From NCBI GenBank assembly GCA_964017235.1, contig OZ024933.1:95075432-95139431 (forward strand): a stretch of DNA of 64,000 nucleotides, written 5' to 3'. This DNA comes from Sabellastarte sp. h YS-2021 (taxonomy: Eukaryota; Annelida; Polychaeta; Sabellida; Sabellidae). Shown piece by piece: positions 21,272 through 34,200 of this stretch. The notes below the pieces were generated by a model that saw only the letters and a program-made list of their open reading frames with translations, was not told where the DNA came from and ran no database searches. Every line of letters starts with the position of its first letter. Positions within the stretch are counted from its first letter, which is position 1. The translations under genes and the position numbers were made by a program.

Positions 21272-23190
21272 CTTCCTTTACAAGTTGAGACTCGAACAAG
21301 GAGGAGTCCCAGAAGGACGAGTTCCTAAGTTCTTGGCGTCTCGTTTCCCCTAGCTGGGGATGCAATAGAGTCATTTCGGCTTCGCGCCTAAGCAAGCCGG
21401 TATTAGCCATGGAATATAATTCCCTCTGGAGAATATGGGCTAGCGATTTGCTGAGACAGGTAAGAGCTCTATGTTGAACAAGAACCGTCTTGTTCCAAAA
21501 ATCTAAGTACTCAGCAACTTCCTCATATCCGCACTTTGCTGCTTTCTCAGGATTGGCACCTTTCTGGATCTGAGACTTAATCTTCTTGACAGTTGACTTG
21601 ATGCTATGTTGACACTTCTCCAAGGAAGCATTGCAAGAAGAAGAGGTTTTGGCAAAGGCAGCGGTGAAATTGAGGGTTGAGATATTTTGTCTAGCCTGAT
21701 GTTCCAGCTCCTTAAGGACTGGCATAGGAACTTTGGCTACTGGTGCCCCAGGAGGTCTAGGAGTAATACAGATCTTGGCAAAGTCTGTATTCAACTCCTG
21801 GATTTTGTCTTGAAAAGTGGGCTGTCCAACCTTGTACCACTTAGAAGTGGAAGGAGGAGGCTTGACATATTTTCCCTGAGATAAATTGGCAGCTTTGAAA
21901 TCGTGTTGAAATTTATCAAAGGCGTCCTTGATAACTGAACTAAGTGGTAGGATAGAGGAAGGACCTCTAGGTCTGAGCTCTAGATGGCCTTTTTCGTCAT
22001 CCAGACCCAACACTGAAGTTGAGGACCTAGGCATAGAGTCCCTGGGGTCAGGGAGAGAAAGAATGCGCCTGAAGGTGTCTACCTCTTCAGAGTATTGGGA
22101 GGGCTACTTCCCTATAATAAGGGGGGTCTGGATCATGTTGTGGGAGGTCTTGATCAGAAGCTGCGCCTGAGGGCTGAGCCCTAGAGGGCTTAGAAGACCT
22201 GTGTCTAGCCACAGGGGAGTGATCTTCCTCTGAAGATGACACATATCTGGACGTAGATTTATGCTTGCTCTTGTCAGAGTGTTTCTTAGGTCTAGGATGG
22301 ATCCGAGATTCGTCGGAATCCTCATCCAGATGATCCGAGGAAGAGCTCGGTGTTACTGTTTGCCTGTGGCTTTGTTTTTTATGCGAGTACGAGGAATCCT
22401 TCGGTATTGCTTCTGAATCCTTCAGAAGGGGCAATGTACTGATCCGAGGAAGTTTGATTAAGTACTAGTCGAGGAGGGAGTGCTGGACCAACATCCACAT
22501 CCATTGCCTCGGACTGTGCATTAGTACTTGACCTCGGAGGGGGTAGGTCCAGATGAGCAGCAGAGTTGCTGGATGGACCAGCTTTTGAAGCATGAGGCGA
22601 GGGATCAACCTCGGCAGACTTTTTAACTGCCAACTCCTCTCGGAGTGATTGAAATGCTTCTAACATGGATGCCTAGAAGGAACCCATTTGCTGCTGGATA
22701 TGTATATTTAAGGAATCACCCAGGGATTTCTCTAGATTTCTTTGAATTTTGTTTTGTAAAACAGTACCTGGGGTGGGAGGAACAGCCTTGGCGGGGGTCT
22801 TTAGTGATAAAGAACTGAAGGCGAGAGGTTGAGGACGGGGGGGGGGGGGGGGGGGGGGGAGGTAAAGAGGTTATCAGCAGCACTCTCAAGGTCTGCATTA
22901 GAACCATTAAAAGAGTCCCCATCGCCTTCACCCAAGAGATCTAGTTCATCTTTGGAACTAGTTTCCGCTTTTTGCTTTTTTAAGTACCGCTTCCTGTTTT
23001 GAATTTTTTGCAATTGTTCATCAGAGAGAGACGTACAAATATGGCAGGGTGCTTCAAAAGTGACACAGGGGTCATCTCCCTTGCCAGCCTCCCTACAGGT
23101 AGGGCAGTAATTATGAGTATCAAAACTGAAGCAAAAATGGCGGCATTTCTGAGCTCTCGGTTTGTCTTTGTTTGCTTGATGAAGGGACAT
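21021..23190 (-). pseudogene. DIRS gag-like protein, B1, multiply frameshifted
   Basis: It starts at ATG 23190 (MSLHQANKDKP). A Cys/His cluster like that of family A follows (KCRHFCF, H-x2-C-x2-C, DPC, C-x2-C). A Pro run encoded by the G tract at 22838-22860 throws the frame. Further pieces lie at 22666-22379, 22434-22087 and 22034-21021. The last ends in an Arg/Gly-rich basic tail (RGRGRGK) and a UGA followed by CTC. The middle is Ser-rich and acidic. RNA binding and particle formation are inferred from position and the basic tail. Confidence 0.8.
22838..22860. repeat. poly(G) tract inside gag of B1
   Basis: A run of more than 20 G on the plus strand encodes prolines on the minus strand. 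Gag changes frame across it, so slippage has probably inactivated this copy or the assembly miscounted the run. Confidence 0.85.
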
Positions 23191-23415
23191 TTTAACGCAA
23201 TAAAAAGACGTACAATTGAAATTGCCTGAACCGAGAAAACTCAAAACACGCGGATTGTAAGGAAAATACTTAAGTTGTGAAATTAAAAATTTTACAGTAT
23301 AATCTATGACATATATTTAAAGAAATATCCAAATATTAGCCTCCAACAATACGTGAATACTGAGAAATAAATGAAAATGTCTGTATATTTACAAACTGCT
23401 ACCAGTCATCGTGGC

Positions 23416-23582
23416 CAACGAGAAAGTAGGGCGACTGGTCAGAAGTTATCACGTGACGACAACTACCAGTATATCCGGTGGCTAACAAGAACGATCTTTT
23501 TTTCTAAGACGTTGGCCCCGGGTGTGGCAACCCGAGAACAGCATTAAGTCCCACATGGTAAGCTATTGTAGCGTAATAAAAT
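23416..23582. repeat. right inverted terminal repeat of DIRS B1
   Basis: Reverse complement of 17235-17402 over most of its length. The outer end (ttgtagcgtaataaaat) is represented in complement in the ICR. Confidence 0.88.
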
Positions 23583-24089
23583 GTTGATGCAGGTTGATGC
23601 ATTTTGAGCTTCAAAAAATCTTGAAATATTATCAACCATCACTGTTTCCAAAGTTGTAACTTATCACCCGTTTGACAAATTTGGTGAACTCAGTGATGAC
23701 CATTTATCAACATTTCCGAGGTTCTTTAATCTCTCACTATCGATATGATCCAATGACATATGACCTCAATTAAAAGTTGTCATTCATACCACTATGTATC
23801 TGTCTGTACCAATGACCGAACCTAGGTCTTCTGTATTCCTGGGCTGTTGCCCATTGGGTCGTAGTGGCAGACGTTAGTCGCAGATACATATGGTTGTTTA
23901 TTTATTTCAGCTACATTTGACAAAGGAATGAATTTTAAATGATCTTTGATTGTGGGTTTTAAGGCTAATGTTCACTTTATTTAGAAGGTTGTTTGCAAAA
24001 TGTCTTCATGAATATTTATCAGTTTGACCAGGTTTGAAACAGTGCAGACATCCTACAAAGCATAACTAGACCTTGTGCATCTGAGAGTC
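23583..24089. other. non-coding DNA, nothing recognised
   Basis: No gene or repeat could be supported. Confidence 0.5.
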
Positions 24090-24860
24090 GATGGAGCCAG
24101 TGAACCATCGTTTGACCTTGAAGGAGGGGCCCAACTTAAAATCAGACATAGGAAGATTCCCAGCCCATGATTTCCCTTTTAATTTTGGCTATCCTCGTTT
24201 GACCTTGAAGGAGGGACCAAAGGTCAAATCTGATCACATCAGAAGATTCCCAGCCCATGATTTCCTATATAAGTGGGTTTCATATCCCAAACATCTAGGA
24301 ACAATAATAATAATGTTATAGGCACTATTAGGTTTTGGTACCCTCATCTGACCCTGAAGTAGAGGCCAAGTTAAAATCTGACCACATCACATGATTCCCA
24401 GCCCATGATTTCCTATTAGTTGGTTTCACATTGCCAACCTCTAGGACAAATAAAAAGTGAGTTATAAGCACTTTTAAGTTTGGCTATACCCATTTGACCT
24501 TGAAGGAGGGGTCAAAGGTCAAATCTGACCACATTTGAAGATTCCCAGCCCATGATTTCCTATAGGTTGGTTTCACATGTCAAACCCTCTAGAACCAACA
24601 ATAAGGGAGATATAGGCACTTTTAAAGTCTGCTACTTGGGGTACTTTGGCACTCCTTGGATGACCTATAAATGAAGAGTTTCAAAGTCAAATGTCTGCAA
24701 GCTTGTAAAAGACATGTATATCTATTTTATATATCACCTATGAAGAGATTTTAACCTACTTATGAGAACCAGTCAGTAGAAAAAGGTAGATAATTTTCAA
24801 AGAAATGCCCGGGGTGGCCATCTTGTTTTTCTGATTGAGGCTAATTTCAGTCCCAGAGAA
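24090..24860 (+). repeat. tandem-repeat element, diverged copy of the one at 54995
   Basis: About four units start with gaccttgaaggagg-like words (24113, 24201, 24342, 24498) and contain agattcccagcccatgattt. They are followed by a downstream part (atgaagagtttcaaagtcaa, then ggtggccatcttgtttttc) that recurs after the array at 55060-56090. The order of parts is the same, so both are copies of one dispersed element. Confidence 0.75.
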
Positions 24861-25225
24861 GCTTACCACCCTGACCGGAGAAGAAGCGATTAAATTTTAC
24901 AAAAAGGGTCTGGATTTTATTGTGGATCAAAAACAAAATCCTCAAAGTTCCATTTTCAATGTATTTTCAGTGACTTGGGCTTTCTGGTTGACATTATTCC
25001 AAATGTAATAAGTAGATCTTCATGAAAAAATTTTTTATGTGGGTGGGGCCTGGTCAAAGGAAGAAGTCATTACATTTTTGAAAGGTCTGGATCATATTCT
25101 GGATATATCAAAAGAAATCCAGGTTATTACAAATAAACAGGCACAAATAAGTGTTTGTGTTGTGCCAATTTATGGCAGGGATCTCGGGCAGACATATATA
25201 GGACTGTTGTGTGGCAATTCATAGT

Positions 25226-25627
25226 CAGGGTTCCCACAGACTTTTGATAACTGGATTCAAGGTCTTTCCCAAGGATTTTCAAGGTCAACAACAACAATTG
25301 TCAAGGATATATTTTAAGGCACGACGTCCTTTACCTCCCCTTTTAGCCGTCCACTCCTCCCAAAAAATTCTTTATTATCACATGATTTTAACATTTTATA
25401 AACTCATTACAACAATGCTAGTTAACACATCTTAGATAGTACTTCTTTTGTTGAGTCTTCCATAGCCGTAAAACTAGATGAAGCAGATGCAGACAATAAC
25501 AAATTGGGCAATAACAAATTCAAGGAATTTTCAAGGATTTTATTCAATTTTGGCCAAATTCAAGGACATTCAAGGACTTGAAAATGAAGCAATTTTTTTC
25601 AAGGTTTTCAAGGATGTGGGAACCCTG
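25226..25627. mobile_element. 402-bp hAT-like MITE
   Basis: Terminal inverted repeats cagggttcccaca and tgtgggaaccctg bound the element, flanked by the 5-bp repeat atagt at both ends. The interior is built from short related words (ttcaaggac, caaggattttcaagg) and is non-coding. The 5-bp duplication leaves the superfamily open. Confidence 0.8.
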
Positions 25628-26069
25628 ATAGTCATGGATCAGTGAAGATGAGATCAAATTTGAGCAATAATGGTCTTTTTGGATCATATTTTTGGATCAG
25701 CTCGGATTGATGGGTTAACTTTTGGATCAAAAATAACTGGTAGAAGATTTCTCAGGGAAGTTGATAAATGTTTTAATCAGTCACTACCGAAGCAGAGGGT
25801 ACCTGACAACTGAATAAACCCTTTAAATTTCCTCCATGATCAAGAAGTCTCATCAAACTTGTGAGAAATTAATGTGCACTTGTAGATTTTATTTGTAACC
25901 TGTAGTTTGTCCTTCATTGCTTTTGAAAAAAAACGTTAACTTGGAATTATCACATTGTAATAACCTTTCTATAAATGGTAGTTCCTTCTTTTCTACATCC
26001 CAATGAAATTATTAATGCTGTTAATTTTTTTCTAATTTAAGTGACAGAATATCACTAAACCTATCAATA
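25628..26069. other. non-coding DNA, nothing recognised
   Basis: No gene or RNA gene supported. Confidence 0.5.
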
Positions 26070-26256
26070 TTTATTTGTTTGTGTTTCACGACACGCCTAG
26101 TACCATATGGAAACCAGCACATACAGTTGGTCAAGGTTCCGTAAACTACCAACCAACAGCAAGCAACTACCAGCTTTCCAACATGATGTCAGTTCAGGAT
26201 TCAAACTCTGATATCAGTAGTGGGAGGTGCGTTACTACTGTTCCACCATGACCCCT
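26070..26256 (-). mobile_element. tRNA-derived SINE, minus strand, degenerate
   Basis: The minus strand reads tggtggaacagtag (A-box-like), gtttgaatcc (B-box-like), then gctggtagttgcttgc and gtgctggtttcc. These match the SINE at 6176-6403 in order. Confidence 0.75.
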
Positions 26257-26890
26257 CTATATATATCAATAATAAAGAACTTTTTAAAAAGTTCACATTC
26301 AGCTACTGTAAGTAGCTGATTGGGGGTAAGGGGTTTACCACTGTGGCTCCTTCAGTCATCAGTTTGTTTTACAAATGAATAAATAAACTAAAGACTAGGG
26401 CTTAAACTCAATCTCACAACTTGAGTTGTGCACAACCATTAAGCCACAAAGCCCCCTTTCTGCTGCAGAAAGGCTTAGGTTGTTTTCAGTGTTTAAAAGT
26501 AGAATTACCAGACTCCCCACCTGCGAAAAGGCTAGGTATTGCTGAACCCTGGAGGAATTATGCCAGTATTTGGAGTTCATTAGTAAGAAACCTCAGACAA
26601 TATTGACAGAGGCCCCCTAAGGTATTGCATACTCTGTAAACTGAGTTTAATTCAGTTCTCACTGAAAATTGTTGGCAGTAGCTGAATTAATGAAATAGCA
26701 CCAGTTCAGAGTACTACGTTGACAACGTCTAACCTCTTAAGTCATGGTTGTTTCTACCCACCCCACCCCCCCACCCCACCCCCACAAACACTTCAACAGC
26801 ACAGGTCTTATTATGACAGTCCCTCACTAAATCGCACTCATTGCAATGAGTTGGCTTCAAACCCACTACAGATGAAAGAGTTAAGATCAA

Positions 26891-27038
26891 AGTTGGGGTT
26901 TTACGTCCCGTTCAACAGCCATGGTCATATTGGGACAGGTTCTCAGCATTGTCACTTGTGGGACTCAAACTACATAGAGGTAACAGCCTGTGATTTGATG
27001 CCGAACTTGCTAACCACTAGGTCACTGAGGGCCTCTAT
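26891..27038 (-). mobile_element. type 2 SINE, minus strand
   Basis: The minus strand matches the SINE at 7629 throughout: tgacctagtggttagcaag, a mutated B box, and the tail gggacgtaaaaccccaact. It is more diverged than the 7629 copy and no convincing target-site duplication was seen. Confidence 0.85.
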
Positions 27039-27059
27039 GAAAGAAATAATGGCCATTAC

Positions 27060-27550
27060 CAAATTAAAGTGACCACCCAGTCACCAACTAGTTAGAGATC
27101 TAAGCTGTTGTAAAGTTGTAAGGTGTAAAGTGCCCAAATGTCAAAGTTATTGACCACTCAGTCAACGCCTTAGTTACAGTGCTAAATTGTAAAGTCACCA
27201 AATGCCAAACTTACTGACCACTCAGTCACTGCCTTAGTTACAGTGCTAAGTTGTAAAGTGACCCTATGCCAAACTTACTGACCACTCAGTCACTGCCTTA
27301 GTTACAGTGCTAAGTTGTAAAGTGACCCTATGCCAAACTGACTGACCACTCAGTCACTGCCTTAGTTACAGTGCTAAGTTGTAAAGTGACCCTATGCCAA
27401 ACTTACTGACCACTCAGTCACTGCCTTAGTTACAGTGTTAAGTTGTATAGTGACCCTATGCCAAACTTACTGACCACTCAGTCACTGCCTTAGTTACAAC
27501 TAAGTTGTAAAGTCACCAAATGCCAAACTTACTGACCACTCAGTCACCAC
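27060..27550. repeat. 64-bp tandem repeat
   Basis: The word gaccactcagtca recurs at 27152, 27216, 27280, 27344, 27408 and 27472, exactly 64 bp apart, then at 27534. A more diverged unit precedes them. Inner units are nearly identical, pointing to recent expansion. Confidence 0.92.
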
Positions 27551-28987
27551 AACACTTAAAAAAGTGCCTTATCCAAACTATATACTAGTACTTCATGCAT
27601 GTCTGGGAGACAAAAGAATGGGGTTAAAATACAAAGCTTATCTTTTTGTACACACAAATAACTTTCCAATTATTGCCATAATTAATGATAAAAACACAAT
27701 AATGTACAAATATATTTACTCCAAAATAATCCAAAGCTGTAACTAAATATTAAATGCATCCATTTATATACATTTACAAAAATCAGAATCAGAAAGACAC
27801 CGCTATTAAACTCCAATACTTGTTACTGGATATCCCTGTATAATAATGCACTCATCTAATCTTTATTTTCTATTCTGTCCTCATATTCTTAAAGTTACCA
27901 AAAAAAAACAAAAAAAAAACAAAAAAAGTAATTTTTGATTGGGCAAGCACTGAGCACTTTTTGAATTCCGTTGACCATAATTTATACCCGTGTGGTAAAA
28001 CTTGGTGTGGTTTTTCAATTCGATTAATGACTTCTAAATGTTGAGTTAACTTGAAATGGCCACACATTTTTGGGGTCATTTTTGTTCAGCAATTTAACCG
28101 CAAACATTACAAGTGTCATCTGCAGAAAGGTGGGCCACAGTACACGCACCCCCCACCCCCTGCTCCAAGCTAATACATGTATAATGACTGGTACTGATGG
28201 ATTCTTTGTGACAGATATTAGCAATGCAAGGACAAAGTGCCCGTGATGAGGCCTAGATGTACAGAGCTTCCCAGAACTCTTCGTCCCTGCGAAATTTCAG
28301 CAGAATGGACAACTTATTTCAGCCTCTGTCATTAATGTCTAAAGGCATGAACTAATCAAATTGACCCAATACGATCCCTGTTTAGACTGAAGAAAGTGAT
28401 GAAACTTTTTTTGAAAATCAGATCAGAAATAAACAAGCCGTGATCATTTTAACTGGAGGTCTGTGCTATATGATAACGATAAGAGTGCGACAAAATAATT
28501 GTTCAGAATAAATATAATTTTACTTTTAATGGGAATAGATGAGGTACATCATCCTAGCTCTAACAGCATTACCTGATTGGATTCTCTTGTATTGTGTTGT
28601 TGCGGGCGCCTACAGGCATTAGGGTTATTTCTTATAAACTTGCTTGCAGTGTGAGCAATGGACACGATATATATCTGTCCATCCAAATGAAGAATATGGC
28701 TTTTTTTTTTAACATAGTCTGCCTCATTAACCACCATCCCAGAAAGTACGATTTTTGTATCCTATCCAACAGAAAGAGTCACACTGTGACAGGACATTAG
28801 CAATAATAAACTTGGTATCAGAAATGTTTTCTCATTGACACATACATAATCCTGATTTGATTGAGTTTATAACAACAACTGAAGCACTTATGACATTTTA
28901 AAATTGAGTATTTTTATGTTTAACAGGTAAGTCATATTGACAGAGCCATCAGTATGGCCAACACAGCAGGAGCAGCATAAAAACAAC
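27551..28987. other. non-coding AT-rich DNA, nothing recognised
   Basis: No gene, RNA or defined repeat. Contains A-rich runs near 27900-27926. Confidence 0.5.
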
Positions 28988-28989
28988 TA

Positions 28990-29150
28990 CAGTAGAACCT
29001 CTATTATCCGACCTTTTATTATCTGAACATTCAATTATATGACCTAACACCCACTCTCCCAACTCATTTTAAGCCTGTTATTATAGCCCTTCTATTATCT
29101 GACCTAATTGTTACTTCCCCAACATGGGAAGGATAATAGAGGTTCTACTG
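28990..29150. mobile_element. 161-bp Tc1/mariner-pogo-like MITE
   Basis: Terminal inverted repeats cagtagaacctctattatcc and its complement are flanked by TA on both sides (28988-28989 and 29151-29152), the classical target duplication. Its interior repeats tattatctgacc-like words. The cagtagaacctct terminus is typical of pogo-type elements; no transposase is present. Confidence 0.88.
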
Positions 29151-29344
29151 TATTAGATAAATTCAACTGAGGCTTCATAAAGGCAGAGTCAGTGTGTGAC
29201 ATCAGTTGCACTGAGATTGAGGGGATGTGAAAGAAAATTATAAGGAAAAACTCAAACATATATCACTATCTAGGTCAACTCAAGACTCCTAGAGCCATCT
29301 TGTGGCAAACAGCAAATTTTTCTTGAGTTGGTTGGGTCAGGAGC

Positions 29345-29400
29345 GACCTCCCAAGATTAGCATCTTAGTCCCAGATGTTAAGTTATTGCAGCACAATAAA
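29345..29400. mobile_element. possible solo right end of a DIRS element
   Basis: gtcccagatgttaagttatt followed by gcagcacaataaa resembles the right end of DIRS B1 (gtcccacatggtaagctatt, gtagcgtaataaaa) in order and spacing. No other DIRS sequence adjoins it. Confidence 0.4.
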
Positions 29401-30056
29401 TTGGTGACATTAACATCTAGTTAGTATAATACCTACAAAACTTACAGGAACTCTAGTCATTTCTTTCATTACTCTACCACTGAACATTTCAATGTACAAG
29501 CATTTGACAAAATTCTTTGCAAGTTGGTTTCATGAATATATACTAGGAATTCTTCTTCTACGCAGGTACTGTCAGAAAAAACTTTTTCTCACCAGAACTG
29601 CTTAAAATTTTCTTATTCTCACATAAGAATTTGTACTACCAATAAAGTAAACTTTAATTATCACTTAGTGTTGTTAACAGTTTTCCGGTATGCGGTATTT
29701 CGTTTCGTGTTGGTAGATAAAACAAAATCCGCAAAGAATATTTGGGAACCAATTATTGAAAACGTTATTATTTTAGGCTTTCTATTGACTGATACTTCAT
29801 CAAAACGACAAAACATATACATATTTTGATAAATATGTCACATTTGTACTTTATATTGAGCAAAAATCATTTTTACGTACTTAATGATTTCTCGCGAAAG
29901 CCACTTCCATTTGCAAGTTATTGCTCATGTATGCCTGCGAATAATTTTCAATGCACAGAACAAGAATACGAAATACCGGATTTTGTTTCGTTTCAAAGCC
30001 CCGGTAACCGGTTTTAATTTCTGTAAACGATGCCACTACTAACATCACTTATATAG

Positions 30057-30304
30057 TAAGGCTGTGATAGGTTACCCGGTTACCCGAAACCGGTCCGAAT
30101 TCTTTAGGAAACCGAGTACAAACTGGCGAAGCGGGTAACCGAAAATTTAACATTATTTTTCGTAACGTTTTGTTTACATCATCCGCCATGTTTGCTTCTC
30201 TGCCACTTCCACTGGGTGACAACTAAAAGACGGTTACCCGAATTCGGATCGATTCTTCCGAGGCAAATAACCGGTATCGTATTTCCAACGAAGTCACAGC
30301 CTTA
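30057..30304. mobile_element. 248-bp hAT-like MITE
   Basis: Termini taaggctgtga and tcacagcctta form inverted repeats, flanked by a perfect 8-bp duplication ttatatag (30049-30056 and 30305-30312). The interior holds several ggttacccg/ccggt words and no coding capacity. Confidence 0.88.
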
Positions 30305-31183
30305 TTATATAGTCAGTTTGACACATCATCCATATTATCAATTTCATATATCATTTATATTTTCAGTTTGATATATTATTTACACAGTCAATTCTTGACT
30401 ATACTTTAGCAGAAGTGAAATGAAAGCTTTTCCACAAAAATATAATTCACACTAATAATTTTTATTTACAATTTGGCATGGACTTATTATGACTGTTACA
30501 TCTATGGCAAAAAACACACACCTTGTGTATTTGTGATTTAATACAAAATTTCAACAAAACTGCGAGTTTTTTTTTTTTATGAAATAATAATTCATTTTTG
30601 TGAATAAATGGACAGCGACACACTCTAGAATATCCCCCAATGCAACTCCTCTGTTACCTGTTTGTTTCTGCTGATTAAGGTCATCTGCCAATTTACCTCA
30701 CCAGACACAACACAAAGAAAAACAACATCAATCAGTGCAATCACTGATGATGTCACTCAGCATGGACAAAGCACAAAGTTATTGATTTTTATTTCTACAA
30801 TGTACTCTTCTAATTGAGGCCATTATGTCCTCATATTTTCAATTTCCAGAACATGAAAGAGTACCGGATTGTGGGATAAAATGAAACATTAATAAGAAAT
30901 GGCAAAAATATAGTTAAGAAAACATTTCCCTTATTTGCAAAATTTTTTATAGATTTTTGAAGCTTTTTATAATCACCAACGGATGCATGAATAAGTTGAC
31001 AAAAGTACCGTGTACAAATGGGTCCTATAAACAGGGATCATTGTGCCATAACTCTTCTTAGTATCACCACATAGAACTGTTCACACTTGTGGGCTAGTGA
31101 TAAAGTGACAGGATATAACTAACGCTTTAGAGTTGCAAGTTTACAACTGCACTCCACAAATTTACGCAACATCCATCCTTGTT
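30305..31183 (-). other. region downstream of NUP88 stop, probable 3' UTR
   Basis: Just downstream of the NUP88 stop on the minus strand. AATAAA-type signals are present in the AT-rich sequence (complement tttatt near 30461 and 30787), but I cannot choose the real polyadenylation site. Confidence 0.35.
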
Positions 31184-31247
31184 TTAAACTTCTAAGGTGA
31201 GTTTCAATTGGTTCACTTGATTCACTAAACTCGAAATTTCTTCTCCT
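31184..31247 (-). CDS. NUP88: NUP88 last coding exon
   Basis: Acceptor tttttcag at 31248-31255; one leftover base joins GA from the previous exon. It encodes [20 protein letters not shown] then TAA, the coiled-coil end of the protein. Confidence 0.92.
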
Positions 31248-34200
31248 CTGAAAAATAAACAAAGAAGACGATCAAAATTGTTACCCCCTTGACAAACCTG
31301 TACGTTGACCCGGTAGTAGACATTACTAGACAACACAGTGTATTCATCAGTATAATGTCTGTCACCTAACAGTCGAAACACCTGTATCGCTATGGAAGTT
31401 ACACACAACTAAAATCATACCCTGTGAATATAGGAAGATTTGACTTACATAAGTCCATGTCTCCATGTGTGCCCCCTTCAGAAAAGAGGTTTTAACTTTA
31501 TCATATATTTAAAGGCTGAAAAGCAAATACTAATTTAAAATATTAAAATAATCTACTGCTTTGCAGCCACAACATCTCCACCATAATAGGACACTCCATG
31601 CACTAAACTAACAAAAGAATGGACAAATAGGCAATAGCCAAAAAACAATATTTCCAATTTGGTACATTTTAATCATGCATAAAACTCAAACTTCCAAAGT
31701 GCCTTGTTTCAACATTTTGTATTAAAATGTAAACTTTGGATTCTTAAACATTTCTTGGGTTCCAGCTTTCATTGCTTTTAATTATCAGAGGGACATAAAA
31801 AGCACAGAAAGTACTGAGACTTTGAATTTTCACCACAAATAGTGATCAAATATTCTAATGGTTAATTTGCTCTTCGTTTTGAACCTTTTATCATATTATC
31901 ACTTACTCCTGTCTGAGAACTGTACGAAGCTGTTGTGATTGAGTTTTTGTGAAGCCAGCAGATTGCCCCCCATGTTGCCTGCTTCCCTTGGAGATCTCAC
32001 GTTTCTGGTACTGCATCTTGGCTTTTAACTAAAAGTACAAATTAGTGTAGGGATTGTAGAAGTAAACTACATATGCATTGAATTTATCGGTCTTCATCCT
32101 TTATATAAGGTTATTCTGTGATTAAATCACTGATAAAGTCCATACAAAAGTAGTTTATTTCTATTATAAATTGTCACATAATGTTTTATCCAAAGTTTTC
32201 TGTTGTTTCTTTAAAATTTGTTTTTGAGATTATAGCGTAATATAATGTTCAAGGTATGTAAGAGCAGACAATGTTTCTTTATAAAGCACTCCTGCAAAAT
32301 GGACAGAGATGCATTTTCATTAATTGAGCAGCTCTCCGATTTATAATCAAATGCAATTTCAATATCAAACCCCTATTTGACTTTGCGTATTGATCAATAT
32401 TAAAATATTATTTCACACTGTAACATGCATTATTTTGCAGCTAGTGATCTCTCAGTTGCAAACACAATTGAATTTCATACAAGCTGGCTATAAAAGCAAT
32501 TTAAATTTCATGATGATAACTTTCATGATAATCTAAGAATATTGATGATTGAATTATTGAAAACTGATAAATTACAACAATATTTCAACCACAAAAATTC
32601 TTCCTGGCAGATGCTAGAAGCAATATTGAAATTGACACATTTAGTCTCAATACTGAAACTCACAGAGCTACAAATAGATTAATATTAAAATATTAACATA
32701 TGATCACTACCCTGGATACACATTTACCATATCAAATGAGAAACACTCACTGAATCAGCAATATAGCGGGGAAAGTAAAGCTCAATAATGGTGTGTTTCA
32801 GTTGTATGTACAAATTTAAATCGATATAGAAAAAGGTTTTTCTGCATCTATAATATGTCATACATCGTGTATGTATAATATCATAAATACACACACTTGT
32901 TAGTTCTATCTGGAAATCATTTTAATAAAAGAATGGAGGTATGTAAAACTGAACAAGAGAAAGATAAATCCATGCTGTACCTGTTCTGTCCTAGTTCTAA
33001 ATGTCCTCAGACTCTCCTCCAAATCCTTGAGTTCTGCCTGCATATTTTTTTCTGCCTCCGTCAATACAGGCAGACGCAGCTGAAGTTTTCGCAAAACCAG
33101 CTCGGTCCTGTAAACACATTGCTACAGAATTGAGAATCACACTACACTGTAAACACAAACACCAGGACAATTCAGCTGATCTTTTCTTGAAGGGTGATAA
33201 TGAGAGCTTGTCATCAAAATTGCAAATTTAATAAGTAAATTAAATTTTTATAAGTTAATACCCTATCCAATGGACAATAGCTTATCCGGTCGGCGCAGAC
33301 CGGCCCGCCAAATGTCAGAAAAAGACGTCCTGTGTTTCCACCAGCAAGCCGGTCCGTAGCACTTGTATACTCGCCAGATGGCGTGTCGTACTTCCTTCTG
33401 TCTAGACAGCGTGACGTCATAGCATCTTTTTCGTTGTCTAAATCTATTAGACCCCTAGTAAATTGAAAGCGGGGTCAGTGGGAGGGTCTTGTGTGTCCAT
33501 TGGATAGAGTATTAACTTATAAAAATTTAATTTACTTATTAAATTTGCAATTTTATTGCGTTAATACATCCTATCCAATGGACAATGGCTGAATAACTAC
33601 CGCTTGGTTGGCGGGTAAGTTACTAGGGACTCCAAAAATTTGAACTCATACTCATACCAAAAAATCCCTGCCAAGCCTGGTCAGACTTTGAAGTCAGGGA
33701 CCCTTAGGGTATGGTCGAATCTCATCATCCGGTTATCCAGGGTTGAACCGTCAGAATCGACCTTGTTGCTCCCCCCCCCCCCCCTTTTTACAGACCTGCT
33801 CTGAGGTGGAGGAGGAGAGGGATGAGTTCGGTCCCATAGCAATGACACCTCCCGAAGGAAGCGCGTTCCATTTTTTTTTTTTTTTTTTTTTTACTTAACT
33901 GTATGTACACTATTTACATATTTACAAATCTCCTCTAGGTCCTGGATTATTTGTGGATCTGCTGAGCAGCCACTACAGGGCCTAAGTGATAGAGCTCTGA
34001 ATCAGCCCATGCCACATCCTTCAGATAGAACTGTGTGAAGCTATTATATGATCTCCAATGGCATGCTGATAAAATTTGTTCTAAGGAGACTCCCGACTGG
34101 AAGGCCTTAGAAGCGGCGAAAGCTCTAACATCATGAGCTTTGACTTGATGTAGGGTGTGAGCTTGATGATCAGAGCACTCATAACATAGGATCACAGTTT

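Larger units (their letters stand above)
17210..23582 (-). mobile_element. DIRS-type retrotransposon, family B copy 1 (B1)
   Basis: The full-length copy of a second family has inverted termini and an ICR. Gag, RT, RNase H/Dam-like and YR are all on the minus strand. Both ends carry AAAAT (17210-17214 and 23578-23582), as in family A. Its proteins are clearly homologous to family A but diverged, and its repeats are unrelated in sequence. Gag, the RT to RNase H boundary and YR all contain frameshifts, so this copy is dead. Confidence 0.93.

Noticed and set aside
24040..24320. 76-codon frame containing LTLKEGPK repeats as a repeat protein
   Set aside because: The repetition comes from the non-coding tandem array; the period is not a conserved multiple of three.
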